This document shows positions 52,915 to 62,595 of a stretch of 64,000 nt of DNA, one piece after another. The DNA comes from an uncultured Lachnospiraceae bacterium (lineage in GTDB: Bacteria > Bacillota > Clostridia > Lachnospirales > Lachnospiraceae). The stretch's first letter is position 1. Every line of letters begins with the position of its first letter. The notes beneath the pieces were generated by a model. That model was not told where the DNA came from. It saw nothing but the letters and a program-made list of their open reading frames with translations, and made no database searches. The position numbers were made by a program, and so were the translations under genes. The DNA lies in the NCBI GenBank assembly GCA_910587935.1, contig CAJUNP010000003.1, forward strand, positions 62,001 to 126,000. Reading direction: 5' to 3'.

Positions 52915-55197
52915 ATGAAAAAGAGTAGAGGTATTTTAATTCTGCTTGTCATGGCGTTGCTTTTGGGAGGACTTTCCTATGTGGCGGTTCAGGGCGTGGG
53001 AGCAGAAAAAACAGGGTCGGCATCCAGCATAAAACTGGGTTTGGACTTAGCAGGCGGCGTAAGTATAACTTACCGGGTCGTAGGGGAGGAAAAACCGGAT
53101 TCCGAAGATATGGAGGATACGATCTACAAGCTGCAGCAGCGTGTGGAGGGGTACAGCACGGAAGCGGTCGTATATCAGGAAGGCAATGACAGAATTAATA
53201 TAGAAATTCCCGGTGTCAACGATGCCAATATTATTCTGGAGGAATTGGGAAAGCCGGGTTCTTTGTACTTTATTGCACAGAAAGACAGCGAGGGGAATTT
53301 GAATTATACATCCTCTTCAACGGTAAACGCGGACGGAACTTACTCTAACGTATATTCCCTCAATAAGACCCTGGAGGAACTGGAGGCGGACGGATCGATT
53401 GTGCTGGTCGGCAATGATGTCAGCGACGCGCAGGGCGGTTACCGTACCGATGAAATGCAGAATCAGGAAGCGGTGGTACAGCTGGAGCTGACAGCGGAAG
53501 GCGCACAGAAGTTTGCGGCTGCAACGGAAAAAGCATATCAGGGCGGAGAGACCATCGCCATTTATTATGATTACAGTGAAAACGAAAGCGAAAACTTTAT
53601 CAGCGTTCCGAGAGTAAATGCGGTTATTAATACGGGAAGCGCCGAAATTAACGGAATGGCCAGCCTGGAAGAGGCAAGAAGGATTGCATCTACCATTCGT
53701 ATCGGCGGTTTGAAGCTGGAACTGGAAGAGCTTCATTCCAAAGTAGTAGGCGCGCAGTTGGGTTCCGATGCAATCCGGACAAGCCTTCTTGCGGCGGCGG
53801 TAGGGCTTGCCATAGTCATAATTATTATGATCGCCGTTTATTTTCTGCCCGGTCTGACGGCAGGAATTGCTTTATGTTTGTACTCTGTTTTAATTGTGAT
53901 TCTTTTAGACGGATTTGATATGACTCTGACGCTTCCGGGTGTGGCTGGTATTATTCTTTCCGTAGGTATGGCGGTGGACGCAAACGTGATTATTTTTGCC
54001 CGGATTCGGGAAGAACTTGCAACCGGAAAAACTGTTAAATCCGCCGTTAAAATCGGGTTTGACAAAGCTTTGTCCGCTATTATTGACGGAAATGTAACGA
54101 CTTTGATTGCAGCGTTTGTTCTGTGGTTTAAGGGCACAGGCTCCGTAAAAGGTTTTGCCCAGACGCTGGTGCTTGGCATTGTACTCTCCATGTTTACGGC
54201 ATTGTTCGTTACAAGAGTTCTTTTGAATGCGTTCTATGCAATCGGATTTACCGATATGAAATGGTACGGCGTTGGGAAAGAAAAAAAGACAAAAGATTTC
54301 CTTTCCAAAAAAGCGATCTTTTTTGCCGTTTCGCTGGTTGTGATTGCAGGCGGTTTCGTATTTATGGGAGTCCATAAAATGCAGGGAGGAAATACCCTGA
54401 ATTACAGTCTTGAGTTTATTGGCGGAGCGTCCACAAACGTTACGTTTAAGGAAGACATGAGCATTGAAGCGCTGGATTCCGAGGTGGTTCCTCTTCTCGA
54501 AGAAATTACGGGAGACGGTAACGTACAGTCTCAGAAAGTGCAGGGAACCAATGAGGTAATCTTTAAAACACGTACTCTGACCGTAGATGAACGTGAGCAG
54601 ATGGCCAATATGCTGACAGAACGGTTTGGGGTAGATGAAAATACCATTGTCGTAGAGAATATCAGTTCCACGATCAGTAATGAAATGAAAAAAGATACCA
54701 TTATCGCGGTAGTAATAGCCGTTGTTCTGATGCTGATTTATATTCGAATCCGTTTCAGCGATATTCGTTTCGGTATCAGCAGCGTTGCCGCATTGCTGCA
54801 CGACGTGCTGGTAGTTCTGGCGTTTTATGCGGTGGCGAGAGTTTCGGTAGGAAGTACTTTTATTGCCTGCCTGTTGACGATTGTCGGATATTCCATTAAT
54901 GCAACCATCGTAATTTTTGACCGAATCCGTGAGAACATGGCGGCTGCTGCAAGGATAACCGACTTGAAGGAACTGGTGAACCGGAGTATTTCACAGACTT
55001 TATCCAGAAGTATCTTTACGTCGCTGACTACTTTCATTATGGTTGCCGCGTTGTATGTGTTCGGTGTGACGTCAATTCGTGAATTTGCGCTTCCGCTGAT
55101 GGTAGGTATCGTCTGCGGAACATATTCTTCCGTATGCTTAACGGGCGCTATGTGGTATTTGCTGCGGAATAAGTTTGCGCCAAAAGCAAAAGCGTAA
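52915..55197 (+). CDS. secDF: Protein translocase subunit SecDF (fused)
   Basis: Proton-driven accessory of the Sec translocon that pulls secreted proteins across the membrane. The 760 residues combine SecD and SecF: a first helix (about 5-22), an external P1-type domain beginning IKLGLDLAGGVSITY, five helices including VAGIILSVGMAVDANVIIFARIRE split around residue 350, then SecF from about residue 465 with NYSLEFIGGAS and five further helices including TIVGYSINATIVIFDRIRE. It lies directly behind the SCIFF locus, its usual place in Clostridia. Whether it helps export SCIFF is unknown. Confidence 0.94.
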   Translation: MKKSRGILILLVMALLLGGLSYVAVQGVGAEKTGSASSIKLGLDLAGGVSITYRVVGEEKPDSEDMEDTIYKLQQRVEGYSTEAVVYQEGNDRINIEIPGVNDANIILEELGKPGSLYFIAQKDSEGNLNYTSSSTVNADGTYSNVYSLNKTLEELEADGSIVLVGNDVSDAQGGYRTDEMQNQEAVVQLELTAEGAQKFAAATEKAYQGGETIAIYYDYSENESENFISVPRVNAVINTGSAEINGMASLEEARRIASTIRIGGLKLELEELHSKVVGAQLGSDAIRTSLLAAAVGLAIVIIIMIAVYFLPGLTAGIALCLYSVLIVILLDGFDMTLTLPGVAGIILSVGMAVDANVIIFARIREELATGKTVKSAVKIGFDKALSAIIDGNVTTLIAAFVLWFKGTGSVKGFAQTLVLGIVLSMFTALFVTRVLLNAFYAIGFTDMKWYGVGKEKKTKDFLSKKAIFFAVSLVVIAGGFVFMGVHKMQGGNTLNYSLEFIGGASTNVTFKEDMSIEALDSEVVPLLEEITGDGNVQSQKVQGTNEVIFKTRTLTVDEREQMANMLTERFGVDENTIVVENISSTISNEMKKDTIIAVVIAVVLMLIYIRIRFSDIRFGISSVAALLHDVLVVLAFYAVARVSVGSTFIACLLTIVGYSINATIVIFDRIRENMAAAARITDLKELVNRSISQTLSRSIFTSLTTFIMVAALYVFGVTSIREFALPLMVGIVCGTYSSVCLTGAMWYLLRNKFAPKAKA

Positions 55198-55231
55198 TAA
55201 GGGCAATAAAAAGGAACGGATAAGTGTAATT

Positions 55232-55271
55232 CAGGGAGTATCTTTTTCATTAAGATGCTCCCTGTTTCCTT
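55232..55271 (+). terminator. Intrinsic terminator after secDF
   Basis: A 13-bp stem with one G-U pair (55232-55244 with 55252-55264) and a 7-nt loop is followed by TTTCCTT. Confidence 0.7.
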
Positions 55272-55295
55272 GCGTGTAACAGGAAAGGCAAAGAT

Positions 55296-57071
55296 ATGGA
55301 TACAAATGCGGAAAAATGGATGGTGGCCGCCAAAAAGGCAGATTTTACAAAAATTGCGGAGGAGTTCGGAATCAGTCCCGTGCTGGCGAGAATTATCCGG
55401 AACCGTGACGTGGAAGGATCGGAAGAAATCCATAAGTTTTTATATGGAAGCAAAAGGGATTTATATGAACCGGAGCTGTTAAAGGATATGGAAAAAGGAA
55501 TTGCCCTTTTAGAAGAAGCGGTTGCAGACCGGAAAAAAATCCGCGTAATCGGCGATTATGATGTGGACGGAATCTGTGCGGCCCATATTTTTTGCAGCGG
55601 TCTTAAAAAAGCGGGAGCATTGGTTGATACGGCGATTCCCCATCGGAAAAAAGACGGGTACGGGCTGAATGAGCATTTAATACGCGAAGCCAAAGAGGAT
55701 GGCTGCGAACTGATCGTTACGTGTGATAACGGAATAGCGGCCAGGGAATCCGTTACCCTGGCAAAAGAACTTGAGATGCAGGTGCTTGTGACGGATCATC
55801 ATGAGGTGCCGTATACGGAGGAAGAAGGAAAGCGCCGGGAGATACTGCCGGAAGCGGACGCCGTTATCGATCCGAAGCAGGAAGGCTGTGCCTACCCGTT
55901 TCCGGGAATCTGCGGCGCCGTAGTGGCGTTAAAGGTAATACAGGCATTTTTCAGGAAAACGGACCGGGAGAGGGAAGAAGAGATTGTGGATACATTTCTT
56001 CCTTTTGCGGCTTTTGCCACGGTTTGCGACGTGATGGAACTGCGCGATGAAAACAGGCTGATTGTAAAAGAAGGATTGAAGCGTCTGCGTTTATTGCCCT
56101 GCATCGGACTGCGTGCGCTGATGCAGGTAAACGGTCTGGAACCCGCACGGCTGAACGCATATCATCTGGGTTTTGTACTCGGTCCCTGCATCAATTCCAC
56201 GGGGCGGCTGGATACGGCTATAAGGGCGCTGGAGCTTTTACAGTGCACAGATTTGCCGGAAGCGGTGAACCTGGCTTCTGAATTGAAAGAATTAAACGAC
56301 AGCCGGAAAGCCATGACGGTAAAAGCCGTGGAGGAAGCAAAAGAACGGATCGTGAAAGAAGGACTGGCAGGAGATAAGGTGCTGGTAGTATATCTGCCGG
56401 ACTGCCATGAGAGTCTGGCAGGGATTATTGCGGGACGTCTGCGGGAAGTTTATAATAAGCCGGTCTTTGTGCTCACCGATTCGGAAGACGGAGTGAAAGG
56501 GTCAGGACGATCTATTGATGCATATCATATGTTTGAAGAAATGGTAAAGTGCGGGGGGTGTTTTACAAAATTCGGAGGACATAAAATGGCGGCAGGCCTG
56601 TCAATGGAAAAAGAAAAGATCGGTCTTTTCAGAACCTGTTTAAACGAGCGGTGCGGTCTGAAACAGGAGGATTATGTCCGTAAGGTACATATCGATGTTC
56701 CTATGCCTTTATCTTATGCCGATCTGGATCTGGCTATGCAGATGGAATTGCTGGAACCCTTTGGAACAGCTAATCCCAAACCCCTGTTTGCGCAGAAAGA
56801 CGTAATTTTTATGCAGGGAAGAAAAATGGGAGCAAATGGGAATTTTGCCAGATACGGCGTACTGGATGATACAGGAAAGAAAAAAGAGCTTGTTTATTTT
56901 GGAGACCTGGAAAAATTTCACACATTTTTACAGGGAAAGTACGGACAGGACGCGGTGCGCACCCTTTATGCGGAGGGCGGCAGATATCCTGTAAGCATTA
57001 CGTACCAAATTGGTGTGAATGTGTACCGGGGCGCACAAAACCTGCAGATTGTCATGCAGGATTATATGTAA
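55296..57071 (+). CDS. recJ: Single-stranded-DNA-specific exonuclease RecJ
   Basis: 5'-3' exonuclease acting in recombination and mismatch repair. The 591 residues carry the DHH phosphoesterase motifs DYDVDGICAA near residue 85, CDNGIAA near residue 147, VTDHHEVPY near residue 166 and later GPCINSTGRLD and SGRSIDAYHMF. The DHHA1 region includes FTKFGGHKMAAGLSME near residue 425. The C-terminus is short, as in other clostridial RecJ proteins. Confidence 0.94.
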   Translation: MDTNAEKWMVAAKKADFTKIAEEFGISPVLARIIRNRDVEGSEEIHKFLYGSKRDLYEPELLKDMEKGIALLEEAVADRKKIRVIGDYDVDGICAAHIFCSGLKKAGALVDTAIPHRKKDGYGLNEHLIREAKEDGCELIVTCDNGIAARESVTLAKELEMQVLVTDHHEVPYTEEEGKRREILPEADAVIDPKQEGCAYPFPGICGAVVALKVIQAFFRKTDREREEEIVDTFLPFAAFATVCDVMELRDENRLIVKEGLKRLRLLPCIGLRALMQVNGLEPARLNAYHLGFVLGPCINSTGRLDTAIRALELLQCTDLPEAVNLASELKELNDSRKAMTVKAVEEAKERIVKEGLAGDKVLVVYLPDCHESLAGIIAGRLREVYNKPVFVLTDSEDGVKGSGRSIDAYHMFEEMVKCGGCFTKFGGHKMAAGLSMEKEKIGLFRTCLNERCGLKQEDYVRKVHIDVPMPLSYADLDLAMQMELLEPFGTANPKPLFAQKDVIFMQGRKMGANGNFARYGVLDDTGKKKELVYFGDLEKFHTFLQGKYGQDAVRTLYAEGGRYPVSITYQIGVNVYRGAQNLQIVMQDYM

Positions 57072-57093
57072 GGCATCCTTTTTAAGACAATAC

Positions 57094-57121
57094 AAAAAAC
57101 CCGGACGAATCCAGGTTTTTT
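57094..57121 (+). terminator. Intrinsic terminator after recJ
   Basis: AAAAAACC pairs with GGTTTTTT, and an inner GGA/TCC pairing closes a CGAA loop. The 3' arm supplies the T-run. Confidence 0.85.
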
Positions 57122-57163
57122 GCGATTTTCTTATGAGGGGGGAGATAGTGAGTTCATCAACTA

Positions 57164-57183
57164 TCTGTATATTACTATACAGA
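57164..57183. repeat. Perfect 8-bp inverted repeat with a 4-nt spacer upstream of murE
   Basis: TCTGTATA and TATACAGA flank TTAC. It lies 43 nt after the recJ terminator and 88 nt before the murE promoter's -35. No T-run follows. The symmetry is that of a dimeric repressor operator, but I cannot name the regulator. Confidence 0.6.
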
Positions 57184-57270
57184 GAAAATGTGTTCAAAAT
57201 GTGTTTAATTTGTAATGAATTTATAAAAAAATCCTTAACCAAAAAGAAAATGTACGGCAGACGGGAAAAG

Positions 57271-57299
57271 TTGAAAATCGTGTCTGCCTGTGCTATCTT
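57271..57299 (+). promoter_or_regulatory. Promoter for murE-priA
   Basis: TTGAAA and TATCTT are separated by 17 nt, 52 nt before the murE ATG. A 7-bp inverted repeat (57256-57262 with 57282-57288) spans the -35 element. Confidence 0.5.
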
Positions 57300-57351
57300 T
57301 ATAGGGTAGCGTCGTGCATGTTCTGGCTGAATAAAATAAAGAAGGTGTGCT

Positions 57352-58869
57352 ATGAAGCTGCAAAATCTGTTACAAAAGCTGGATTACGAGTGTGTTTGCG
57401 GCAGTCTGGAAACGGAGATTTCCAAAATATGCTGCGATTCCAGACAGGCGGTTTCAGGGAGCCTGTTTGTCTGTATAAAAGGTACGGATTATGACGGTCA
57501 CGATTTTGCAAGGAAAGCAGTGGAGTCGGGAGCGTCAGCCCTGGTGACGGATGATAAGGAAGCGTTGGAAGAACTGGCAAAGGATTTTACGGAAACGACC
57601 GTGATACAGGTCGAATCCGCCAGATACGCACTGGCTTATCTGGCCGCCGCTTTTTTCGGAGAGCCGGCGGGCCGGCTAACCACAATCGGCATTACAGGAA
57701 CGAAAGGAAAGACAACGACGGCTTATCTTGTCCGATCCGTTTTGGAACAGGCGGGTTTAAGGACAGGGGTGATCGGCACAATCGAAACTATTATAGGAAA
57801 AGAACGGATTCCTTCCGTCAATACGACTCCGGGTCCGCTTCTTTTACAGGAATATCTGTACCGGATGGCTGAAGCGGGGATGGACGCCGTAGTTATGGAG
57901 GTATCTTCCCAGGGTCTGAAGATGTGCAGAACGGAAGGTTTCATTTTTGACTACGGCATATTTACCAATCTGGGGGAGGATCATATCGGACCGGGGGAGC
58001 ATCGGGATATGGAAGAATATGTCGCCTGCAAAAGTCTTTTGTTCCGCCAATGCAGAGTGGGCATTATAAACTGTGACGATCCCCAGTGGCAGCGTGTAGT
58101 CCGGGACCATACCTGCAGGATAGAAACATATGGTTTTGATAAAAATGCGGATTATCGGGCGCAGAACTATCGTCTGTATTCGGGACACGGAGCGCTTTCT
58201 ACGGAATTCGAGGTAAAAAAACAAGGGAACGATTATGGGAATGATTCCGGCGGCGGGGAAGAAGCATTTGTTTTTCAGACATCCACGCCGGGAAAATTCA
58301 GCGTTTATAACGGTCTGGCGGCGATTGCCATTTGCGATCATTTTGGCGTCGATCCCCAAACGGTATGGAACGCTCTCAAAAATGCCTGTGTCAAAGGCAG
58401 AATGGAGATCGTAGAAACCGGCAGGGATTATACCATATTAATTGATTATGCACATAACGCCATGAGTCTGAAAAGTCTTTTAGAGACTCTGCGGGAATAC
58501 AAACCTGCGAGGCTGGTATGCCTTTTTGGCTGCGGTGGGAACCGGTCGGGACTGCGGCGGCTTGAGATGGGAGAAGCCAGCGGACAGCTGGCGGATTATA
58601 CGATTATTACTTCGGATAATCCCCGCTATGAAGAACCGGAGAAGATCCTGGCGGATATTGAAAAGGGAATCATTCCTACCGGAGGCGCGTATACTGTAAT
58701 CTGCGACCGCAGAGAGGCGATCGCCTACGGAATGAAGAACGCCGGGGCCGGAGATATTCTGGTGCTTGCGGGAAAAGGACATGAAGAATACCAGGAGATC
58801 AAAGGAAAAAAATATCCTATGGACGAGCGGGAAATTATCCGTGGGATTTTGGAGAAGGAGCCTGCATGA
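57352..58869 (+). CDS. murE: UDP-N-acetylmuramyl-tripeptide synthetase MurE (meso-diaminopimelate-adding)
   Basis: Adds the third amino acid to the peptidoglycan stem. The 505 residues show the ATP motif GITGTKGKTTTAYL near residue 112, NTTPGPLLLQEYL near residue 155, and the C-terminal motif DNPRYEEP near residue 423. DNPR is the signature of meso-diaminopimelate specificity. At Gln187, in MEVSSQGLK, most MurE proteins have His (EVSSHAL). The 3' end overlaps priA by four bases. Confidence 0.93.
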   Translation: MKLQNLLQKLDYECVCGSLETEISKICCDSRQAVSGSLFVCIKGTDYDGHDFARKAVESGASALVTDDKEALEELAKDFTETTVIQVESARYALAYLAAAFFGEPAGRLTTIGITGTKGKTTTAYLVRSVLEQAGLRTGVIGTIETIIGKERIPSVNTTPGPLLLQEYLYRMAEAGMDAVVMEVSSQGLKMCRTEGFIFDYGIFTNLGEDHIGPGEHRDMEEYVACKSLLFRQCRVGIINCDDPQWQRVVRDHTCRIETYGFDKNADYRAQNYRLYSGHGALSTEFEVKKQGNDYGNDSGGGEEAFVFQTSTPGKFSVYNGLAAIAICDHFGVDPQTVWNALKNACVKGRMEIVETGRDYTILIDYAHNAMSLKSLLETLREYKPARLVCLFGCGGNRSGLRRLEMGEASGQLADYTIITSDNPRYEEPEKILADIEKGIIPTGGAYTVICDRREAIAYGMKNAGAGDILVLAGKGHEEYQEIKGKKYPMDEREIIRGILEKEPA

Positions 58870-61115
58870 AAGGGAAATATGCCAATATTATCATAGAGAT
58901 TGCCCATGAGAAGCTGGACCGGCCTTTTCAGTACCGGATTCCCGAAAGACTGCAGGGCAAAATCAGTCCGGGGATTTGTGTGATCATTCCCTTTGGTAAC
59001 GGCAATAAACAGATCCGGGGTTACGTCATAGAGGTGACGGACACCCCGGAATTTGAAACGGAGCGGATGAAGGAGATAGCCGGAAGGGCGGAGGGCAGCC
59101 TTGCGGTGGAAGAAAAACTCATCTGCCTTGCGGCATGGATGCGGGAGCACTACGGTTCCACCATGATTCAGGCGTTAAAAACCGTACTGCCCGTGAGAAA
59201 AAAAGTACGCAGCCTGGAAAAAAAGGAGATTCGCCTGCGCCTGAACGAGGACGAGGCCAGACAGGCGTATGCGGAGTGTGTGAGAAAAAGCCGGACGGCA
59301 AGGGCGCGACTTCTGGAAGAACTGTTAAAATGCGGCAGTCTGCCCTATGAGCTTGTAACGGGCAAGTTAAATGTCGCCGCCGCTTCCATAAAGGGCATGG
59401 AGGATATGGGGTGGATTCAGATTCTGTCGGACCGGGTGTACCGTAATCCCTTCCGAAAAGAAGGAACCGTTTCGGAACGCAAGACATTAAGCGAAGGGCA
59501 GGAGCGGATCGTACGTGAAATTCTGAAAGATTATGACGGCGGAAAAAGAGGAACTTATCTGCTCCACGGAATTACCGGAAGCGGTAAAACAGAAGTCTAC
59601 ATGGAGCTGATCAGTGAGATTATAAACAGGGGAAAACAGGCGATTCTGCTGATTCCCGAAATTGCCCTGACATATCAGACTGTCCTGCGTTTTTACAGGC
59701 GATTTGGAGACCGGGTGTCGGTGATGAATTCCACCTTGTCCCAGGGAGAAAAATATGATCAGTGCGAGCGGGCCAAAAAGGGTGAACTGGATGTGATTAT
59801 CGGCCCCCGTTCCGCACTGTTTACGCCGTTTGAGAATCTGGGCCTGATTTTTATTGATGAAGAGCATGAAAGCAGCTATAAAAGCGAAGTGATGCCAAGG
59901 TATCATGCGAGAGAGACCGCCGAAAAGCTGGCAAAGCTTCATAACGCAAGTCTGATACTGGGATCGGCGACGCCCTCTTTAGAATCCTACGAAAGAGCAA
60001 AGCGGGGGGAATACCGTAAATTCGAATTAAAGGAGCGGCTGACGGGCGGCTGCCTGCCTGCGGTTTATACCGTTGATTTGCGGGAAGAATTAAGACAGGG
60101 AAACCGTTCCGTTTTCAGCCTGAAACTGCAGGAATTGTTAAAGGAACGGCTGCAGCGGGGAGAACAGTCCATGCTGTTTCTGAACCGCAGAGGCTACGCA
60201 GGGTTTATTTCCTGCCGCGCCTGCGGACATGTCATGAAATGTCCGCACTGCGATGTGTCTCTTTCCGAGCATAAAAACGGAAAATTAATATGTCATTATT
60301 GCGGATACGGTACAAATCGTGTTAAAATATGTCCTGAGTGCGGTTCCAAGTATATTTCCGGATTTCGGGCAGGAACCCAGCAGGTAGAAGAAAAATTGAA
60401 AGAGTTATTCCCACGGGCGGGGATCTTGCGCATGGACGCGGATACGACCAGAAGCAAAGACAGCTATGAGAGGATCCTTTCCGCTTTTGCCAATCAGGAA
60501 GCGGATATTCTGGTAGGAACCCAGATGATTGTTAAGGGGCATGATTTTCCTAATGTAACGCTGGTGGGAATACTGGCCGCGGACATGTCTTTGGCGTCGG
60601 GGGATTACCGGAGCGCCGAGAGGACCTTTCAGCTTTTGACCCAGGCGGCGGGCCGGGCAGGAAGAGGCGTAAAGCCGGGGGAGGTTGTCATTCAGACATA
60701 CCAGCCGGAACATTATGCCATTGTGCATGCCGCCAGACAGGATTACCGGTCCTTTTATGAAGAGGAGATTTTGTACCGGGAAATGATGCAGTATCCGCCC
60801 GTATATCATATGTTTGCCGTGCTTGCCGCTTCCCGGGACGAAGCGGGGGCGGGAGCTCTTGCGGACAGGCTGGCCGGGGCCGCGGACGCATTTGCAAAAG
60901 AGAATCAGAAGATGCCGGGAACGATACGGATTATCGGGCCTGCGCCGGCATGGATCGGTAAGGTGAACGACATTTACCGCAGTGTTTTTTATATAAAATG
61001 TAAGGACTACGAAGTGCTGATCCGGATTAAGGATTGTCTGGAGCGGTATTTGAAGGAAAATCCTTTGAGAGAAGAAACGGTACAGTTTGATTTTGATCCG
61101 CTGAATCAGCTTTAG
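58866..61115 (+). CDS. priA: Primosomal protein N' (replication restart helicase PriA)
   Basis: Superfamily 2 helicase that reloads the replisome at stalled forks. The 749 residues have an N-terminal 3' DNA-binding domain, Walker A GITGSGKTEVYMEL near residue 233, DEEHESSYK near residue 328, a zinc region with paired cysteines (CRACGHVMKCPHCD, CHYCGYG, CPECGSKY near residues 450-495) and C-terminal helicase motifs including GTQMIVKGHDFPNV. The ATG lies within the end of murE. Confidence 0.96.
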   Translation: MKGKYANIIIEIAHEKLDRPFQYRIPERLQGKISPGICVIIPFGNGNKQIRGYVIEVTDTPEFETERMKEIAGRAEGSLAVEEKLICLAAWMREHYGSTMIQALKTVLPVRKKVRSLEKKEIRLRLNEDEARQAYAECVRKSRTARARLLEELLKCGSLPYELVTGKLNVAAASIKGMEDMGWIQILSDRVYRNPFRKEGTVSERKTLSEGQERIVREILKDYDGGKRGTYLLHGITGSGKTEVYMELISEIINRGKQAILLIPEIALTYQTVLRFYRRFGDRVSVMNSTLSQGEKYDQCERAKKGELDVIIGPRSALFTPFENLGLIFIDEEHESSYKSEVMPRYHARETAEKLAKLHNASLILGSATPSLESYERAKRGEYRKFELKERLTGGCLPAVYTVDLREELRQGNRSVFSLKLQELLKERLQRGEQSMLFLNRRGYAGFISCRACGHVMKCPHCDVSLSEHKNGKLICHYCGYGTNRVKICPECGSKYISGFRAGTQQVEEKLKELFPRAGILRMDADTTRSKDSYERILSAFANQEADILVGTQMIVKGHDFPNVTLVGILAADMSLASGDYRSAERTFQLLTQAAGRAGRGVKPGEVVIQTYQPEHYAIVHAARQDYRSFYEEEILYREMMQYPPVYHMFAVLAASRDEAGAGALADRLAGAADAFAKENQKMPGTIRIIGPAPAWIGKVNDIYRSVFYIKCKDYEVLIRIKDCLERYLKENPLREETVQFDFDPLNQL

Positions 61116-61154
61116 AATCAGGCGGGGAATAAAAAGAAAGGCATGGGAAGTAAA

Positions 61155-61649
61155 ATGGCAATCAGGAATATCAGACAAATCGGAGACGAAGTACTGACCA
61201 AAAAATGTAAAGAAGTGACGCAGATGACAGAGCGTACCCGGGAGTTGATCGAGGATATGCTGGAAACGATGTATGAAGCTAACGGAGTGGGACTTGCAGC
61301 ACCTCAGGTAGGGATTCTGAAACGGATCGTGGTAATCGACGTAACGGGCGAGGATCCCCATGTTCTGATTAATCCCCGGATTGTAGAGACAGACGGAGAA
61401 CAGACCGGTCCGGAGGGATGTCTAAGCGTTCCGGGTAAAAGCGGCGTGGTGACGAGACCCGCTTATGTGAAGGCCATTGCGATGGATGTCAATATGCAGT
61501 CTTATGAACTGGAAGGCACGGAACTGCTGGCAAGGGCGATCTGTCATGAACTGGAGCATTTGGACGGCCATTTGTATGTGGAAAGAGTGGAAGGGCCTTT
61601 GCAGGATGTGACGGCGGAAGACGAGGAAGACGGCGATACGGAGGAATAA
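61155..61649 (+). CDS. def: Peptide deformylase
   Basis: Removes the formyl group from new polypeptides. The 164 residues carry motif 1 GVGLAAPQVG near residue 43, motif 2 EGCLSVPG near residue 87 with the metal-ligand Cys, and motif 3 HELEHLDG near residue 129. I chose ATG 61155, which gives the usual MAIRNIRQIGDEVL; an ATG 12 nt upstream is possible. fmt follows after 2 nt, so formylation and deformylation are co-expressed. Confidence 0.95.
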   Translation: MAIRNIRQIGDEVLTKKCKEVTQMTERTRELIEDMLETMYEANGVGLAAPQVGILKRIVVIDVTGEDPHVLINPRIVETDGEQTGPEGCLSVPGKSGVVTRPAYVKAIAMDVNMQSYELEGTELLARAICHELEHLDGHLYVERVEGPLQDVTAEDEEDGDTEE

Positions 61650-61651
61650 AC

Positions 61652-62593
61652 TTGAAAATAATTTTTATGGGTACGCCCGATTTTGCGGCGGGCGCGTTGA
61701 AAGCGATTGCGGAAGCCGGACATCAGGTTACGGCGGTGGTTACGCAGCCGGACAGACAAAAGGGAAGAGGAAAAGAAATTGCGTATCCGCCGGTGAAGGA
61801 ATATGCGCTGGTGCAGGGGATTCCCGTTTTGCAGCCGGTGCGGATCAAAGCGCCGGAGGCTGTGGAAGAATTGAAAAAGTATGAAGCGGACGTATATGTG
61901 GTGGCTGCGTTCGGCCAGATTCTGTCGAAGCAGATTCTTACTATCCCGAGGTTTGGATGCATTAACATTCATGCTTCTTTATTGCCGAAATACCGCGGAG
62001 CGGCGCCGATTCCCTGGGCAATTTTGAACGGAGACGCCAAAACCGGCGTTACGATTATGCAGATGGACGAAGGCATGGACACGGGAGACATGCTGCTGAA
62101 ACGGGAAATTCCCATTGAGGAAAACGATACGGCGGACAGCCTTCACGACAAGCTGATGCTTTTGGGAGCCGAATTGATTACGGAAGCCCTGCCCCGGCTG
62201 GAAGCCGGAGAATTGATACCGGAAAAGCAGAGGGAAGAAGAAGCGACGCATGTAGGGAAGCTCGATAAGAATTTTGGATATATTATATGGCAGGAAAGCG
62301 CGGAACTGCTTGCCAGAAAGGTGCGGGGACTTCATTCCTGGCCGGGCGCTTACACCTTTTTCAAGGGGAAACGCCTGAAAATCCGGGATGCCGCGGCTTT
62401 GCAGGAAAATACGGGGCAAAGCTGCGGTCGGGTGTGCCGGGTAGATAAAGAAGCGTTTTACGTACAGACCGGCGAAGGAATACTTCGCGTTACCGGAGTA
62501 CAGATAGAAGGAAAAAGGGCGATGAGCGTCAGGGAGTTTCTTCTGGGTTATGCAGTACAACCGGGAGAGTTTCTGGGAAAAGAGGAGGTATAG
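61652..62593 (+). CDS. fmt: Methionyl-tRNA formyltransferase
   Basis: Formylates initiator methionyl-tRNA from 10-formyltetrahydrofolate. The 313 residues have the start MKIIFMGTPDFAAGAL, the catalytic region NIHASLLPKYRGAAPI near residue 108 and ITIMQMDEGMDTGD-like VTIMQMDEGMDTGDML near residue 135, then the C-terminal tRNA-binding domain. The start codon is TTG with GGAGG 7 nt upstream. Confidence 0.95.
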   Translation: MKIIFMGTPDFAAGALKAIAEAGHQVTAVVTQPDRQKGRGKEIAYPPVKEYALVQGIPVLQPVRIKAPEAVEELKKYEADVYVVAAFGQILSKQILTIPRFGCINIHASLLPKYRGAAPIPWAILNGDAKTGVTIMQMDEGMDTGDMLLKREIPIEENDTADSLHDKLMLLGAELITEALPRLEAGELIPEKQREEEATHVGKLDKNFGYIIWQESAELLARKVRGLHSWPGAYTFFKGKRLKIRDAAALQENTGQSCGRVCRVDKEAFYVQTGEGILRVTGVQIEGKRAMSVREFLLGYAVQPGEFLGKEEV

Positions 62594-62595
62594 GA

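Noticed and set aside
53905..54801. 298-codon open frame on the minus strand opposite secDF
   Set aside because: It is antisense to strongly conserved SecD/SecF motifs, has no ribosome site and shows no recognisable protein pattern.
60405..61361. 318-codon open frame on the minus strand opposite priA and def
   Set aside because: It spans two conserved forward genes and encodes a His/Arg/Pro-rich sequence typical of a shadow frame.
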